In this document: in pieces, positions 10,438 to 21,826 of the stretch
Position numbering within the stretch: position 1 is the first letter of the stretch
Layout: each line of letters starts with the position of its first letter
Made by a program: the position numbers and the translations under genes
NCBI GenBank assembly: GCA_024500155.1
Contig: CM044874.1
Location: forward strand, 47,032,384 to 47,096,383
Length of the DNA: 64,000 nucleotides
Reading direction: 5' to 3'
From: Chenopodium formosanum
Taxonomy: Eukaryota > Streptophyta > Magnoliopsida > Caryophyllales > Amaranthaceae
The notes under the pieces: model-generated
What the model saw: only the letters and a program-made list of their open reading frames with translations
Database searches by the model: none
Told to the model about the DNA's origin: nothing

Positions 10438-12650
10438 GGGTGAACTGAATATGGTGTATTATGGCACTCCTCCATGATTTTCCTTTTAATATCCTCACAC
10501 TTCTATGGTATACACCATCTCTCCTTGTATCTCCAGCTCACATCCTCGTGAATCTTGAATTCAGTCTCCGCACCACTAGTCACACGATCCCTAATCTTCT
10601 GAAATAACTCATCCTCTAGTTGCTTTTCTTTAATGTCCTCAAATATGGAAGGTTGGAAGGTTGAAGCACTCAGTAATCCTTCTAACTCTACTTGGTTGAT
10701 AACCTCAAGGTTCAATCTCCTCATAACTTCACACAACTCATTGGCCACAATCAAAGCATTGACATTATGACTCGACTTTCTGCTAAGGGCATCCGCAACT
10801 ACATTCGCCTTTCCCTCGTGATACTAGATGTTGACATGGTAGTCTGTAAGATACTCCAACCATCTACGTTGCCGCATGTTCAAGTGATCTTGGGTATAGA
10901 TGTACTTTAGACTTTTATGGTCCGTGAAGATCTTATAAGAAACACCGTAAAGGTAGTGCCTCCAAATCTTCAAAGCGAATACAACAGCTGCAAGCTCAAA
11001 GTCATGGGTAGGGTAGTTGACTTCATGCTTCTTTAGTTGTCTCGATGCATATGCGATCACCCTTCCATTCTGCTGTAGGACACATCCCAGACCATGCTTC
11101 GAGGCATCACTATACACTTCGAATCCTTCTATCCCATCAGGTAATACCAGCACTGGTGCAGTGGTCAATCACTCTTTGAGGGTTTGAAAAGCTGAATCAC
11201 AACTCTCGTTCCACTCAAACTTGCTCTGCTTCTTCATAAGAGTAGTCACGGTTCTGGCTATCCTCGAAAAATCCTTGACAAACCTTCTATAATATCCAGC
11301 TAATCCCAAGAAACTACGAACATCAGTCACATTCTTAGGTGTAAGCCACTCACTCACCGCCTTGATCTTCGTGGGATCTACGGATATACCCTCCTTCAAA
11401 ATGTAATGCCCCAAAAATGCAACTTTCTCCAACCAGAACTCACACTTGGAAAACTTAGCATACAACTTGTTCTTTCTAAGAGTTTCAAAAGTAGTTCTCA
11501 AGTGCTCAGCATGTTCTTCCTCATTCTTCGAATACACCAAAATGTCATCAATAAACACAACTACATACTTATCAAAATACTGATGAAACACTCGGTTCAT
11601 CAAGTCCATAAATATGGCTGGTGCATTAGTTAGCCCAAAAGGCATGACTGTAAACTCGTAATGTCCATACGAAGTTCTAAAGGCTATTTTTAGAATGTCT
11701 TTATCTGCAACCTTCAACTGATGGTACCCCGACCTCAAGTCAATCTTCGAAAACACGCTTTCCCCCTTCAGTTTGTCAAACAAGTCATCTATCCTAGGTA
11801 GAGGGTACTTATTCTTTACAGTCACATTATTCAACTCTCTATAATTAATACATAGCCTCAAACTTCCATCCTTCTTTTTCACAAATAGCACAGGTGCTCC
11901 CCAAGGTGATGCACTAGGCCTAATGAACCCCTTGTCTAGCAACTCCTGCAATTGAGCCTTTAGTTCACTCATCTCAACCGGTGCCATTCTATGCGGTGCT
12001 TTGGAGATAGGTGCAGCTCTTGGAACTAAGTCAATTGTAAACTCAACTTCCCTCTTAGGTGGCATTCCCGAAATCTCTTCTTGAAAGACATCTAAAAACT
12101 CATTCACAATGGGCACATCCTCCATCCGCCTATTCTCACTCATACTCAAATCTTGAACACAGCAAAAGTACAATGGACATCCCTTATTCACTAGCTTCTT
12201 CACTTTCATAGCAGAAATTATCCCAAAACCTTTAGGCTTCCCTAACCGTCTATAGGACACTTTCTTACCCAAAGGATCACTCAGTTGTACCCTCTGCATC
12301 TCATAGTCTATTGTAGCCTTGCATAAACTCAGCCAATCCATCCCCAGAATTACATCTAAGTCCCCTAGGTTAAACTCAATAAGATCTAATGGAAAGATAG
12401 CTTCTCCTATTTTCAAAGGCAAGCCTTTGAATATTTTATTATAATGAACAAGTTTTCCCGTAGGCAGACTGACTGACACATCAACATGAGTCGATTCAGT
12501 TAAGTTTAACTTGCGCACAACAGAAGTAGAAATGAAAGAATAAGCTGCTCCAGAGTCAAATAAAGTGTTGACAGAGATAGACTGGATAGAAAAAGTACCA
12601 TTAACTACATCCGAGGACCTCTCAGCTTCTCCCTTGCTCATCACAGACAA
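10438..12650 (-). pseudogene. Chromovirus protease, reverse transcriptase and RNase H
   Basis: Protease with LFDSGAAYSFIS (about residues 30-41) and VILGMDWL. RT with FVKKKDGSLRLCINYRELN, FSKIDLRSGYHQLKV, TVMPFGLTNAPAIF and an intact VVFIDDILVYS catalytic box. RNase H with VYSDASKHGLGCVLQQNG, HDFELAAVVFALKIWRHYLYG and TDHKSLKYI. The frame from 12650 to 10503 is interrupted by in-frame stops at 11169-11171 (TGA), 10824-10826 (TAG) and 10503-10505 (TAG). A frameshift follows near 10437. The two TAG stops and the TGA are all explained by single C-to-T changes. Confidence 0.9.
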
Positions 12651-12814
12651 GCGGCCGGGAGTGTTGTTTCTTGCCTGATACCCATTGTTGTTGTTGCCTG
12701 AGTTGTTGATGTTGCCATTGTCATTGCCAAACCTGGTGTTATTGTGCTACCACTCCCAAACTTCCCATTTTGACCATTTCCCCTATTCCCCTCGTTGTTG
12801 AAATTATTAGGCCT

Positions 12815-13730
12815 CTACTGGGTGTTCCCACCATTTCCCTGTTGTTTCCGCTTGGTGTAACACTCATACTCCATGTGCCCCCTTTTGTTGCAGAACCTGC
12901 AGGTCACCAAATTCCCATCACAGTCTCTCCTAGGGTGGTTCCTTCTACACTTCTTACAGTGGTAGGTTCTCTCTCCATTGTTAGCATTGGAAGAACTGCT
13001 AACATTCTGGTTACCCCTATTAAACGAGTTCCCACTCCTAAACCTCTTAAAATTACCCTGGTTCTCAAATTTCCCAAAATAATTCCTTTTCTCCCCAGCC
13101 TTTAGCACTCGCACTAGCAGTCCTAGTATTTAGATGGTACAGATGGGCATCTCTCTCATACACCTTGTCAAGGGTTTTGAAAACTTTTTCGGCTAGGTCC
13201 TTCTATAACTCGTTAGTCAATTCATGCTCAAACCTCTGAGCTTTCAACTCTTCAGTTGGTACTACCTAAGGAGCAAACCTAGAAAGGGTCATAAACTTAT
13301 TATAGTACTCAGAGATTGACATGTCTCCCATTGTCAGGCTTATAAACTCCTAAGCCTTCTATTTCTTCAAGAACGGGGGGTAAAACTTGTCCCTCAAGGA
13401 GATCTTAAACACTTCCCACCCAAAGTTAGGTTTGGCCCTAACGGTCACAGCATTGTCTCTGCACCAGATATCAGCTTCATCCTTAAGGTACATAGCGGCC
13501 TGGTCCACTTTCATACCCTCAGGACAGTTGAGTGCCACGAACAACTTGTCAAAATCTCGAATCCAGTTTTCTAGGAAAGTAGGGTCAGCAACTCCCCTAA
13601 AAACTGGTGGTCTAACGTAGGCCAGCTTCTTAAACATTTCAGCTTGGGGGTCGACTTGGTCTCCCCGGTTTTGGATCACATTTTTAACCAACAAACGAAT
13701 AGCATCAGCTAAGGCAACGCTCTCAGCCAT
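12815..13730 (-). pseudogene. Chromovirus gag with two zinc knuckles
   Basis: Structural capsid/nucleocapsid protein. Start chosen at 13730 (MAESVALADAIR). The retrotransposon gag domain is recognisable (PPVFRGVADPTFLENWIRDF, MYLKDEADIWC, FKISLRDKFYPPF). Reading is stopped at 13359-13361 and three more times before 13115. The C-terminal part has two CCHC knuckles, CKKCRRNHPRRDC and CRFCNKRGHMEYEC, which bind RNA. The region 12651-12814 between knuckles and protease is Asn/Gly-rich and frameshifted. Confidence 0.8.
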
Positions 13731-14333
13731 TCTAGCTCTACGCCTGAAATAAAATAAATATGCACTCCATTTGAAACGAAACCCAAATACTATTAACACA
13801 TATTCATTGAATCATAATATTACATTTATCACATAAATTGGTTCAAGAGGGTACCTTGAGATTGCACCCCCTTGTCCCAAGCAAAATCACACAATATAAG
13901 TACGATTCATACGTAGAATCAACTGGATTTAAGAAAAATAAAATAAAATTTTCCCATCCCGCGACACTCTTATTAAGTTTGATCATAGACAAAGAGATTT
14001 CCCCAAAAAGTATATGAATACAAAATTTAAACTTGCTCTTGCTTACAAATAAAAGTAAAATGAAGCTCTAAAAAAAATATCGACTTCTTATTATAACTTA
14101 TATAAAGGTATCAATCCCAAATAAAGACTCTGTAGCACTAGCTACTTATTAAAATTAATCATCCAAATCAGACTATAATGAGGTTCTAATAACTATTATC
14201 AATGGAAAATGCCTTATTCATGCTAACTCCACCCTAACAAAAATAATCCTCAAGGTATCACATTACTGTTCTTATCTCTCTTCTCATTGTAATTATTAAC
14301 ATCAAAATCAAGGTCATTTTCGTCATCCGAGTC

Positions 14334-14690
14334 TTAAATAATAATTGACTTGTAGAGCGGATTTGGATTTCTAGTAGCTCTCTTCCCAGCATTTGGATCT
14401 TCAGGTGGTGGTTGTAACCATTCAAGCTCATCCTCATCTGGAAATTCAATAAGAGTATAATCATGGAACATTCTTTGGTAGGTTTTAATCTTATGCTTCT
14501 TATTCTTTGCTGTGTTAAACTTATGTAAGTACTGGTAGTCTTCCTCATCTGGATTAGTTGGTGTCATAATCTTTTCAAACCTTTCCACAGTATCGTCACT
14601 TCGAGTATCATTCTCATCCTCAGACACAACAATGGGGTTGTTCCTAATATCATTACTCACGCTTTCAGACGTGATTACTGAGTCGCTCAT
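14334..14690 (-). CDS. Small acidic leader ORF of the chromovirus (118 aa), hypothetical
   Basis: Lies between the PBS (15076) and gag (13730) on the element's coding strand. The product begins MSDSVITSESVSND, is rich in Asp/Glu (DENDTRSDD, FPDEDELEWLQPPPEDP) and has a basic middle (KNKKHKIKTYQRM). No family recognised. It is intact while every neighbouring frame of the element is broken, which may be chance for a short ORF. Downstream, 13731-14333 has no other ORF I can support. Confidence 0.3.
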   Translation of the reverse strand: MSDSVITSESVSNDIRNNPIVVSEDENDTRSDDTVERFEKIMTPTNPDEEDYQYLHKFNTAKNKKHKIKTYQRMFHDYTLIEFPDEDELEWLQPPPEDPNAGKRATRNPNPLYKSIII

Positions 14691-15062
14691 CCTTTTTCTA
14701 CGTTAACCCAACGCAACGAACATTCAAAAAGCGTAACACAAGCACATCATAAAAATAAATCAATTAGAACATAATTATAACATGTTAAATAAATAAGATA
14801 ATAACACTTCATGTGATAATTAAATGCAAGAAAAAAAATATGGATGTATGATGTATGCATGCATTCCCTTCTTAAGTCTACCCAACCAAGTAGACTAAAT
14901 AAACTTCAAAATTGTTTTAAATAAAATGGTTTAAAACATACTTAGTTTCAAATGAATAAAAAAAATAAATTTTTGTCATTAAAATTCAAAATTTAAATCA
15001 TTGAATAGGCGCCTAAGTCATACTAAGCTAATTGGCTTTAGTGGTAATTAAATCTAACCTAA

Positions 15063-15076
15063 GCTCCCTGATACCA
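15063..15076 (-). other. Primer-binding site (initiator-Met tRNA type)
   Basis: On the minus strand TGGTATCAGGGAGC, four bases inside the LTR end ...GTTACA. This resembles the common plant TGGTATCAGAGC site for initiator tRNA-Met with one changed base. Confidence 0.65.
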
Positions 15077-15079
15077 CTT

Positions 15080-17845
15080 TGTAACACTCCAATAATTCTC
15101 TCTTAAAAACCTGTGAGAAACCTGTATATAACCTGAACAATTTCAAGAGAATTATTGGTGTGCTACCGCCACGTGTTCAAACGTTAAGGCTATCTCCGAA
15201 ATTAGCAGCGGAAAACTAAAACAGTCATAAATAAACCTCAAAACAAAGGAATTAAATCAAAATAAGTATTACAAGTTGGAACCATTAAGGCCCTTATTCA
15301 AAACCAAATAAAAGTAGTAAGTGATTAAATTCAGTGTTCAAAAAAATTCAAACCCAAAAGAATAAGTGTCAAATAAAATTGAATTAAAATAAATTCAAAC
15401 TTGCAAAAGAAATGAAATGCAAACAACCAACTCTTTACTCAAGATCCCACGACCCTGATGAATGCTACATGTGTAAGAACTTGTGGTTATTCTGCTCCCC
15501 AATATTACAAGTGTAAAAATTGGATCGTCACAGGGTCATTGAAAAGCGAAGGCCGTGACCAAAGAAAGACACACACAAAAGCACGCAATCAGCAAAGCTG
15601 AGTACATACAAGCTGCGAAATAAATTAAGAAAATACCTAACATGCTACTAATAATCAAGCACAAGCATCATTAAATATAGACTCAATTCATGACTCGATT
15701 ATTAAATTTATTAAGACCTCACTAATTAATATTAATTGACTCATTTATTTATTTCATTGGATTTAGCAATAGACAAGGTAGTCCAACCCATGTCCCATTT
15801 GGAACATCAATAAAGAAAAACTCAATGCCTCCTTTCGAAAACATCAATAAACATCCAACGACCACGGGCGTGACTCCGTGACCGTAGTTAGTATGAGATC
15901 TCACCTAACTCCTAGTTTTAGATAAATAATATTTGAAATAGGAAACTCGTATGTCAGACGGCCTCGATAAAAGTACACGGCTAATACCCAATGTACCCCA
16001 ACCCCTGATTGTCATTACTCGAGATGTGCACCATTCTAGAGTTTTATTGCTCATCCATCTTGCACTTTACATGATTTACAAGTTTAGACTTGGTGATGAC
16101 TCATATACGTTTCAATACAAACATCCCAAAAACAATTCAATCAAACATGGCAAATTCTCAATTTAGATTCTTGATTTATTAGTGATAAACAACATTTATT
16201 AATTATTCCATTACTACCTCGGTGTATAAACACCTTGAGTGCATAAGGAACCCCAAAACCTTAGCCTCGCCTTACAGGACTTGAATTTCTCCTTTACTCA
16301 TCCTGATTACATAATCATGAATGAGTAATAATTTGATCTTTACACCAATCACATACCTTTGCCTTTAAGCACACCTTGCATAATTAAAGCACAAATAATA
16401 CTTGCATTATAAACTAGTGCACATCATTTGAAGTTCACAATGTATAACCAGACAATTTAACCCAGTCAATCCTACACATAATACTAAGTTCTCGATCCGT
16501 CCTTAAACATGCACCTACAAGCAAGGTTTCGTAACTTGTACGTACCTTGTGTAAACAATCCGGTTGGCCACTTTAAAACTAGAAGTCGCCTTCTACAAAC
16601 TCCTCTCCTAAACCAAACAATTAGAAATAAATCAATACCAAAGCAATTAAAATTACAGCAATACTAAACTACTTTAAAACCTCTGAAATCATCAAAATAA
16701 AGCCTTTAAATTGTCCCCAAAAATCAAAGTTAGTAATATAACATCCCAACTTTAAGTTTATATGTTAGAATTATGTAAATATAGTGTTTTATATCAAATT
16801 ACAGCAACTTTAAAGTGGGTAAATAAATCTAGAAATTTGATTTAAGTATATAAAATAACCCCATAAGCATAATTACTTGAAATAGTCATTATATAGCAAG
16901 TTAGTGTGTTAAAAACCCAAGAATATATCAATTCAATGCAATTAGAGGCTTTAAAATAAAAGGAATGAAATCTGAAAATTATTTTTAAATTTAGAATATA
17001 AGTTCAAAGCTTTTTCAATCACAAAATACTCACAATAATTATTTTATAGGTTTAGAAGCATAAAAACATGAAATTAACACTACTTGTTCATAAAAATTGA
17101 AAGTTTAATAAATCTAAAAATTTATTTATGATTAAGATAATTATACTCTAAGGTAATTTAAACATAGTATGAATAGATGACTTGATTAACACATTATCAA
17201 GCCCTAAAACATGAAAAATCAATACTTTAATTAAACCCTAAATTCATACATATACCAAATTTGAAATTTATTTAATACTTTAGACATACAAAACCCATAA
17301 ATTTATAATCTTTTGTAATTTATACATACTATTAAAGCCTAATAACAATAATTTAATAATTGAAATCAAATAAAAATTGAATCTTTAATCAAAATAACAA
17401 GAAATAAAGAAAAGAGAAAAAAGAGGAAGGAGAAGAGAGGAAGGTGAACTACAAGGTGGTCGGCGGCCGGTGAGGGGCGGGGAGCAGAGGTGGTCGGCGG
17501 CTGGTGCGGCGGCATAAGCTTCAAGGAGTTTTTTTTTTCTTGTTTGCTGCTCGTGAATGAAGGAGAAGGAAGGGAGTGAAAGCTCTTTTTTTTTAACGTG
17601 AGAGGGAGAAGAAGGGTAAGGGCTTTTGAGGGTTTTATTTGGGCTTTTGGGTTTCCTAATTAGATTAGGAGTAATATTTGGGTTTTGGGCTATAATGTTA
17701 AGATTGTTTGTAAATTTGTAAAAACGTATTAGTTTACTTAAATCTTTTCATAAAAAATAATTTATTTAATGAAACTGACATAAAAATATTTGTAAGAATA
17801 ATATATAAATAAATTATAATTAAGTTAAAAATATGGGGGATTACA
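15080..17845 (-). repeat. 5' LTR of the chromovirus
   Basis: Minus strand from TGTAATCCCC (17845) to GTTACA (15080), about 2.77 kb. The inner end is fixed by the adjacent PBS. The outer end is less sure; an alternative TG lies near 17954. Mostly AT-rich and without a coding ORF. A GC-rich patch at 17450-17520 (CGGCGGCCGG, CGGCGGCTGG) follows a pyrimidine-rich stretch that looks like a transcript leader. Confidence 0.5.
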
Positions 17846-17954
17846 TCTTCAATCATCAAATCAGCACCATCAATAATTATAAGAAAATATTCTTGGTCGC
17901 TCGATCTTAATAAATATCACATAAGAAGCTCGTGATACCGTTTTTACACGCCCC

Positions 17955-18167
17955 AAAAATCGCGCTCGCAAAAGAATAGGCCGCGCCCGCAGTGGCCCCA
18001 GCCGCGCCTTCGTTTAATAAGTAAATAACGGTCATAAACTTGCGACCGCCATAAAAACGGTCGTAAAATCGCGACCGCCTTTAAATTGGTCGCGTATTTC
18101 TAATTTTGCTTTCGTTTTAATGACAGTCGTAGAAAAACGGTCGCAATTTGACTGAATTCTAGTAGTG
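17955..18167 (-). mobile_element. CACTA-type DNA transposon terminus
   Basis: Read on the minus strand the end is CACTACTAGAATTCAG, a CACTA terminal inverted repeat. It is followed by the subterminal repeats this superfamily carries: GCGACCG and ACGGTCG units in both orientations at about 18027-18150, then a CG-rich patch (18026-17955). The other end was not found in the window, so this is a fragment or solo end. Confidence 0.55.
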
Positions 18168-18223
18168 TTCTCTCACTCACTCTCTTGTGTTTCCCTAAGA
18201 AGATAAATAAAGACAATTTTTCC

Positions 18224-18535
18224 TTAATTTATCTCCCTTCCCCTCTCATTTATCCCAATGAGAAGGTTCTCTTTGATTGTGTTTCCCATACCCAAGGGTT
18301 TTTTGTGTTTAATTGTGGGGGACAAGTGGTTGAGTACAATCTTTTTCTTATCCATCATGAATGAATAAGTGTTTTTTCTTCCATCATGCAATACATTACC
18401 ACCAAATTGCCAAGGCCTTCCAAGTAAAACATGACAAGCATTAATAGGCAACACATCACAAATCACCTCATCTTTATATAATTTGCCAATTGAAAAAGAA
18501 AGAAAAGTTTGTTTTTTTACCTTTACCTCATTGTG
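18224..18535 (-). pseudogene. Ty3/gypsy protease-region fragment
   Basis: Contains CDVLPINACHVLLGRPWQF and HDGRKNTYSFMMDKKKIVL, the typical C-terminal part of a retropepsin (LLGRPW) and the following linker of another gypsy element. Upstream reading continues to about 18535 (KLYKDEVI). It is bounded by the CACTA end on one side and the inverted-repeat transposon on the other. A scrap only; no lineage call. Confidence 0.75.
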
Positions 18536-18536
18536 A

Positions 18537-19518
18537 TTATAACACTAACAGAAAAAAAACTTTGAATATAACACCACAAAAAAAATACAAAAAATGGATT
18601 TCACCACAAATTAACGATTTTTTGGATGGAAACCGTTAGTAGGGCCCACAAATGACACGTGTCAATAATCTATTGGTTTAAAATAAATAAATTAAGCTCT
18701 AACTTTAAACTCTAACCCCACTAAGCCCCTCCACCAGCACCACTTGCCCTAGCCGCCGACAACACAAACTCAGCCGCCGACACCACCAGCCCCCACAAAA
18801 ACCGGCGAATCAACCCCTTCCTTCTCCCCGAAAACCACCCATGTCCCCACAATCACCTCTCGCAGCATCAACCCACCAAAGCAAAGTAGTCCCCGCAACT
18901 ACCTCGCGCACTGCATCGACCCACGCTACCACCTCACTCACTGCACCGACCCACGTAACCACCTCGCGCACTGCACCTCTCTAGCAACCTCGCGTACTCA
19001 ATAAGAAAGCAATCTGGGTTCAATTATCAACAATTATAGTTTAAGGGTTTGTCGATTTCGATTGTTTAGGGGTGGAGGTGGCTATTGTGGTGGTTTTCGA
19101 GGAGTGGAAAAGAGGTTGGATCGGTTTGTGAATTTGGAGAAAGGGAGGGGTTGCTGGGGAGGTTCTACCGGTGACGCATGGGGTCTCGACGGCGGTGGAG
19201 GATAGGGCTGCCGGCGGTACAGTGGAAGATAAGGCTGCCTGCGGTATGGTTGAGGATAGAGCTGCCGGCGGTACGGTGGAGGAGAATGGCTGGGTTAGGG
19301 ATTAAGGTTTTTTTTAAAAAAAAATAATTTTTTTGAACCAATATAGCATTAACACGTGTCCAAAGTGAGCCCCACAAACGGATTCCATCCAAGAATGCGT
19401 TAAGTGGTGGTGAAATCAAAGTTTTGTGTTTTTATGTGGTGTTATAATAAAAATTTGAGATTTTTTGGTGTTATAATCTAAGTTTTGAGAAATTTGTGGT
19501 GTTATTTTCTAAATTCTC
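18537..19518. mobile_element. Non-autonomous DNA transposon with long imperfect inverted ends (MULE-like)
   Basis: About 150 bases at each end are imperfect inverted copies. Shared blocks, in order from each tip, are ATAACACCAC, TTTCACCAC, TTAACG, TTGGATGGA and ACACGTGT. The tips contain two (left) or three (right) ATAACACC(A) steps. The centre is GC-rich and unlike the ends: a CCACCTCGCGCACTGCA tandem on the left (18895-18985) and a GCTGCCGGCGGTAC tandem on the right (19205-19290). This composition recalls captured gene fragments of Pack-MULEs. No transposase. I could not find a clear target duplication. Confidence 0.5.
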
Positions 19519-20213
19519 ATAAAATATCTTATATTTTATGATTGGTCATGAATATTGAATAATATATATGATATGATCTTATTATGATTTAAAATATAAG
19601 ATATTTTAGGAAATGCATTGCTTTAATTATGAACATTCGATGTTGTAGTTTAGACAAGCATGTTGAGTGATTTATTATATGGCATTTTATATAATATATG
19701 ATATTATGTTGTTATATATAGACTAGTGTGGCCCATAGATTCTAAAATGCGATCAGTGTATCGTGATGTATTTTTGTAATCTAAATACGGTCTGCGAACC
19801 ATTAAGTATTTTTGTAAATTTTATTTAAAGTAAATAAATTAGTTATTTAAATAGTGTTAGTCCATAGAAGCCCATGAAGTGAAGGCCCAAAGAAGCAAGA
19901 TGGATGGAGATCCATGATGATTCAAGTGGGAGCTTTTCATTTCTAGTTTTCTTAGGACTAAGGCATACTACGTCATGTTTTATTGCATAAGTAGATTATG
20001 CATGTTCGAATTTATTTATGTTGATTGATGATACACTAGAGTTCACTAAATAATCACAACATAATGAATCCAGGTCCCCGTAATATTGAGAATGCTTTTC
20101 CAATAAGATACCCAACAATCCTTGGATAATGAGTGATAGGTCGGCCTTCGCAGAGTGTCACTTGTTATTTTAGGCATTGTGGTGTAGATCACGTTCTACA
20201 TATTTAATTGGCT
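19519..20213 (+). other. Non-coding DNA upstream of the split copia element
   Basis: No ORF. TAAAATATCTTATATTTTA-like arms at 19519-19538 and 19588-19606 form an inverted repeat of about 18 bases. The right part (about 19860-20213) continues across the Athila insertion into 34675 and onward, and is probably the LTR/leader side of the copia element whose gag starts at 34991. Confidence 0.4.
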
Positions 20214-21176
20214 ATTCTTGATAGAGGAATAAACTAGTCGTTAATTGTCTATCCCAAAATCAAACACTATTTATAAAATCCTAAACCAACCTAAAACAAG
20301 TATAGGTAAGTATAGGGTTGAACCCAAAGGAGTTAGTTGGTGTTATCTTTAGCCTAAATCAAGCTATTTTGGAGATTGAAGTGAGAAAATGGTTGGTGTT
20401 ATGATAGCAAAATTAGACTAATCAAGTAATTCAATAAGCTAAATGCTAGGGATATTGGTTCCACATGCTTATTCAATAATCGTGCTAATCGACAATTTCT
20501 TCGTTTGATTCAAGCATTGCAAAGGACAAACAATAGTAGCAATCAAGTGAGTTCAAGAGCTATCTCCTAGAGGCCAAACTAGGGGTCGCTATGAATGGCT
20601 AATCAAGGAAATTCATAATCAAACTCAATCAGTTAAAGCAATTCTCAAATTGATGGGTCATGTCATTAAGAAATGCAATGCAATCTAGATTAATCTTATA
20701 GGTTGATCATTCCTAATCTAATTAATCACATGCAAAACTATGTCAACCAATTTAATTGCAACAATTCAATCAATCAAAGATCATCAACTAGCACAAATTA
20801 TCAATCAAGCATGCTTCCCCTTCTCCCTAGCAACTAATCTACTCACTAATCATGGTGTAACTCAAGAACAAATCACTAGAATTAGCATTGATCATCATTC
20901 TAAATCAAAATCAAGAGAAAGCAATATCAACTACAATATCCAATTCAAATCCAAGCAATACAAAAAATCAAAGATGAAACTAAATCAATCAAGTAAGAGA
21001 TGAACTAGAAGAAGAAAATCTTAGTAACATTAATGATTGAAAATGAAGAAATCCAAGCTCAATTGATCCAATGTTGAAATACTAATCCAATACCAAGAAC
21101 TTCTCTCTAACTTCTCTCTCAAAAATTAAGCTAATGAAAATTATCTAAAATTTATCTTCAAAAAGGAATTACAAGT

Positions 21177-21185
21177 GTATTTATA
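21177..21185 (-). promoter_or_regulatory. Athila LTR TATA box (3' LTR)
   Basis: TATAAATAC on the minus strand, directly downstream of the GC-rich palindrome array (21200-21500). Confidence 0.6.
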
Positions 21186-21199
21186 GGCAAAGAAGAAAC

Positions 21200-21500
21200 A
21201 CGGGATTCCCGCGCCCTCTCAAATTAACCCCGCGCCCGTGGAAAAATGGGTACGGAACCCATTAAAAACTCCGCGGGCTTTCTGGGCAACACCCGCGCCT
21301 GCGGCAAAAGCACCCGCGCCCGCGGCAAAAGCGCGGTGAATCCCCTGCTCCCAAAGGGTGATCAGAGGGTCGCGGTCTCTTCAAACTACCCGCGCCCGCG
21401 GCCAGACCGCGGAGAATTCCTGGTCGAAATCTGCTAATTTGGTGCATAAGAGCACACGCCAGCGGCCTTCAGTACTCGCGCCCGCGGTAGACTAGCAGGG
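21200..21500. repeat. CCGCGCCCGCGG-type array in Athila U3
   Basis: Repeated CGCGCCCGCGG, ACCGCGGAGA and related CG-rich palindromes in an AT-rich LTR. The same type recurs at 34060-34370 (other LTR) and 26700-27060 (upstream of the extra ORF). Confidence 0.75.
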
Positions 21501-21810
21501 CTTGATGCCCTCTCCATGCCCTCACTGAGCCCTCTCCAAGCCGATTATTTCCTCCTTGCTTAGTCAATATAGCCCATCTTGATTCCCTTATAGAGACAAA
21601 TCCTAGGTACCTACAAAAACAAACAACGAAAAGGAATAAAAGGGAAAAAGAACCAAATAAAAGGAAAACACGCAGAAAACACGAAAAACACAAGGAAAAA
21701 AAGAAAGGAATTAAGGGGAAAAGGACCAAAAATAAGATAAGAAAGCATAAAAAGGAAGATGAAATCATCCTAAAAGACTACCCTATGAGTGCCATAAATG
21801 ACACTCATCA

Positions 21811-21826
21811 AATTCCCCCAAGCTAG
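21811..21826 (-). other. Athila polypurine tract
   Basis: Minus strand AGCTTGGGGGAATT directly abutting the TG of the 3' LTR. It primes plus-strand DNA synthesis. Similar G-runs occur at about 22679-22695 and about 24240-24255. Confidence 0.8.

Larger units (their letters stand above)
9168..17845 (-). mobile_element. Tekay/Del-type chromovirus (Ty3/gypsy), degenerate
   Basis: On the minus strand: LTR (17845-15080), Met-type PBS, a long leader with a small ORF, gag, PR-RT-RNase H, integrase with a chromodomain, and a PPT at about 9190-9168 (TTTTGAGGGGGGAAGAATG). The chromodomain at the C terminus and the long (about 2.8-kb) LTR suggest the Tekay/Del branch. The 3' LTR left of the PPT is absent or reduced to about 100 bases (9063-9167), whose similarity to the other LTR I could not confirm. 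Many stops and frameshifts show an old copy. Confidence 0.8.
20219..21810 (-). repeat. Athila 3' LTR
   Basis: 1592 bases, starts TGATGAGTGTC and ends CCTCTATCA on the minus strand. Nearly the same as 33076-34669; differences concentrate in the GC-rich array (21200-21500). The short ORFs in it are not real genes. Confidence 0.93.

Noticed and set aside
17940..17954. Alternative outer end of the chromovirus LTR (TTTTTACA)
   Set aside because: The TGTAAT at 17845 better matches the start next to the PPT at 9167; kept only as an alternative.
20740..21003. 87-aa ORF in the Athila LTR, repeated at 33598-33861
   Set aside because: Antisense to the element, AT-rich and repeated only because both LTRs carry it.
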